Below the pieces are notes generated by a model. It was not told where the DNA came from. It ran no database searches and saw only the letters and a list, made by a program, of their open reading frames with translations. Of a stretch of 64,000 nucleotides of DNA, positions 62,264 to 64,000 are shown one piece after another (within the stretch, counting starts at the first letter, position 1; the number at the start of each line of letters is the position of its first letter). The position numbers and the translations under genes are program-made. This stretch comes from Sphingomonas sp. Leaf9 (lineage in GTDB: Bacteria > Pseudomonadota > Alphaproteobacteria > Sphingomonadales > Sphingomonadaceae), in the NCBI RefSeq assembly GCF_001421355.1, contig NZ_LMKC01000002.1:124001-188000 (forward strand). The letters run 5' to 3'.

Positions 62264-63472
62264 TTGATCCGATCCGCGTCGCCGCGCGTCCGCCCGCTAT
62301 GGTTCCTGCCCGCATTGCTCGCGCTGTCCGCCTGTGGCGGCGGTGAGGAAAAGGCGACGAAGAACGGGCGCGGCAATCAGGGGCCGGCACAGGTCGGCTT
62401 CGTCGTGGTGCAACCGACCAGCGTCGCCCAGACCGCCGACCTTGCCGCGCGCGTCGTGGCCTTTCAACAGTCGGAGGTCCGCCCGCAGGTCGCCGGCATC
62501 ATCCGCAAGCGCTATTTTACCGAAGGCACGCTGGTCCGCGCCGGGCAGACGCTCTACCAGATCGATCCGCGCCTCTATCGCGCGCAGGCCAACGAAGCGG
62601 TCGCCAACCTCAACAGCGCCCGCGCCAATGCAGAGGCGACGCGCGTCCGCGCCGATCGCTACCGCCCGCTAGCAGAGATCGAGGCGGTCAGCCGCCAGGA
62701 CTATACCGACGCCGCCGCCCAGGCGCGGCAAGCCGCCGCCGCCGTCGAACAGAGCCGCGCGCAGCTGGAGACGGCGCGCGTGAACCTGTCCTTCACGAAC
62801 GTCCCCGCGCCGATCACCGGCCGCATCGGGCGCAGCTATTTTACCGAAGGCGCGCTGGTCACCAGCAACCAGACCGATCCGCTGGCGGTGATCCAGCGGC
62901 TCGACCCGATCTTCGTCGATATCCAGCAATCCGCCGCCGACCTGCTGGCGCTGCGCCGCGAACTCGCCAGCGGCGGGGTGGTGCCGGCCTCGGCCGCCGT
63001 CCGCCTGCGGCTGGAGGATGGCAGCGACTTCGGCCAGACCGGCAGGGTCGAATTTGCCGAGGTGATGGTCAATGCCCAGACCGGCACCGTCACGCTGCGC
63101 GCCCGCTTCCCCAATCCGCAGGGCATCCTGTTGCCCGGCATGTTCGTCCGCGCGCAATTCGCGCAGGCGATCGACCAGCAGGCGATTCTGGTCCCGCAAC
63201 AGGCGGTGAGCCGCGATCCCAAGGGGCAGGCGACCGTCTTCGTCGTCGGGCCGAACGACACCGCGGTGCAAAAGAAGATTCAGGCCGACCGCACCCAGGG
63301 CGATTTCTGGGTCGTGACCGGCGGCCTCAATCCGGGCGACAAGGTGATTACGCAGGGGACCGCGAACCTGAAGCCCAATGCGAAGATCAAGCCGGTGCCG
63401 GCGAACACGCCGCAACGCATCGCGCCCAAGCCCGCGGGTGACAAGGCCGCCACGCCACAGAAGGCGGGATAA
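62264..63472 (+). CDS. RND efflux periplasmic adaptor (AcrA/MexA-type lipoprotein)
   Basis: A 402-residue membrane-fusion protein that links an RND pump to an outer-membrane channel. A lipoprotein signal ends in the lipobox LSAC (PLWFLPALLALSACGGGEE). Next come the lipoyl/hairpin halves (VRPQVAGIIRKRYFTEGTLV, RAGQTLYQIDPRLYRAQANE, ARVNLSFTNVPAPITGRIGR) and the beta-barrel (LLPGMFVRAQFAQAIDQQAI, LVPQQAVSRDPKGQATVFVV). The probable start is TTG 62264, with AAAGG about 10 bases upstream; GTG 62246 is possible. The pump gene follows 3 bases after the stop. Confidence 0.9.
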   Translation: MIRSASPRVRPLWFLPALLALSACGGGEEKATKNGRGNQGPAQVGFVVVQPTSVAQTADLAARVVAFQQSEVRPQVAGIIRKRYFTEGTLVRAGQTLYQIDPRLYRAQANEAVANLNSARANAEATRVRADRYRPLAEIEAVSRQDYTDAAAQARQAAAAVEQSRAQLETARVNLSFTNVPAPITGRIGRSYFTEGALVTSNQTDPLAVIQRLDPIFVDIQQSAADLLALRRELASGGVVPASAAVRLRLEDGSDFGQTGRVEFAEVMVNAQTGTVTLRARFPNPQGILLPGMFVRAQFAQAIDQQAILVPQQAVSRDPKGQATVFVVGPNDTAVQKKIQADRTQGDFWVVTGGLNPGDKVITQGTANLKPNAKIKPVPANTPQRIAPKPAGDKAATPQKAG

Positions 63473-63475
63473 GCG

Positions 63476-64000
63476 ATGTCGCGCATCTTTATCGACCGCC
63501 CGATCTTTGCGTGGGTGATCGCGATCATCGTGATGCTGGGCGGCCTCGGCGCGATCCTATCGCTGCCAATCGCGCAATATCCCGACGTCGCCCCGCCACA
63601 GGTCAATATCCGCGCGACCTATCCGGGCGCCAATGCGGAAACGATCCAGAATTCGGTGACGCAGATCATCGAACAGCAGCTGACCGGCATCGACGGCCTG
63701 CTCTATTTCAGCTCGCAGAGCAGCTCGCGCGGGCAGGTGACGATCAGCGCGACCTTCGACAAGGGCACCGACGCCGACATCGCGCAGGTGCAGGTGCAGA
63801 ACCAGGTGCAGCAGGCGCTGTCGCGACTGCCGCAACAGGTGCAGCAGCAGGGCATCCGCGTCACGAAGTCGAACCCCGACTTCCTGATGATCGTCGGTAT
63901 CTTCGACCAGACCGACCAGCGCACCAATGGCGACGTGTCGGACTTCATGGAGGCGAACCTCGTCGAACCGCTCGCGCGGATCAACGGCGTCGGCGAAACC
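63476..64000 (+). CDS. RND efflux pump permease, AcrB-type (5' part)
   Basis: The first 175 codons of an inner-membrane RND transporter of the AcrB/MexB (HAE1) type; the gene continues past the window's right edge. It begins MSRIFIDRPIFAWVIAIIVM and continues GLGAILSLPIAQYPDVAPP, the invariant AcrB-type N-terminus, with the first porter-domain stretch TYPGANAETIQNSVTQIIEQ and IDGLLYFSSQSSSRGQVTIS. It forms a proton-driven drug or metabolite efflux system with the adaptor upstream. The substrate cannot be deduced. Confidence 0.95.
   Translation, partial: MSRIFIDRPIFAWVIAIIVMLGGLGAILSLPIAQYPDVAPPQVNIRATYPGANAETIQNSVTQIIEQQLTGIDGLLYFSSQSSSRGQVTISATFDKGTDADIAQVQVQNQVQQALSRLPQQVQQQGIRVTKSNPDFLMIVGIFDQTDQRTNGDVSDFMEANLVEPLARINGVGET

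Overview
The window is high-GC DNA with dense, mostly overlapping genes. Gene content and order point to an alphaproteobacterium of the Sphingomonas type: sigma-54-driven flagellar genes, an ATP synthase operon of the atpHAGDC type without F0 genes, two sphingomonad-style TonB receptors, an IclR/L-fuconate dehydratase pair and an RND pump. The genus is inferred from gene content, not from a marker gene.

Flagellar region (1-34531). On the minus strand, a sigma-54 activator (FlbD-like, no receiver domain) leads fliE-F-G-H-I-J-K-L-M-N-O-P-Q-R-flhB, covering the basal body, export gate and ATPase, hook-length ruler and C ring. The flagellin gene (plus strand) is divergent from it. Next, on the minus strand, come a lytic transglycosylase, flhA and fliA (sigma-28), then flgM-flgN, then a short MotA-like/MotB-like pair followed by flgA. 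On the plus strand follow flgB-C-D-E, flgF-G-H-I-J-K-L and a full-length motA-motB. Four good sigma-54 promoters (20783, 23292, 23408, 26428) drive the middle operons. Two sites of the form CTWAA-N15-GCCGTTTC, before fliC and flgM, look like FliA promoters, giving a readable cascade: FlbD-like/sigma-54, then fliA, then fliC and flgM.

Accessory stretch (34532-46193). A bidirectional palindromic repeat, a TonB receptor with a glycine-rich insert and two hotdog thioesterases precede a four-gene plus-strand cassette at 38581-41252. The cassette holds a 51-codon gene too short for ordinary gene calling, two paralogous unknown proteins (one with a cupin-like HxH) and a winged-helix regulator with a degenerate receiver. 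This is the best candidate for an undescribed system here, possibly a modified-peptide locus. Then come a crotonase, the putrescine genes aguB and aguA with a DUF3147 gene between them, a small transaldolase and xerC.

ATP synthase to right edge (46194-64000). On the minus strand atpH-A-G-D-C carries two extra genes: a lipoprotein between atpG and atpD, and a 60-residue Cys protein between atpD and atpC. Upstream lie a membrane-anchored trypsin-like protease, an HExxH peptidase, priA and a ZnuD-like TonB receptor with a possible Zur box. On the plus strand are an IclR regulator, L-fuconate dehydratase and an RND adaptor/pump pair cut by the window end. No rRNA, tRNA, CRISPR array, IS element or replication origin was recognised.
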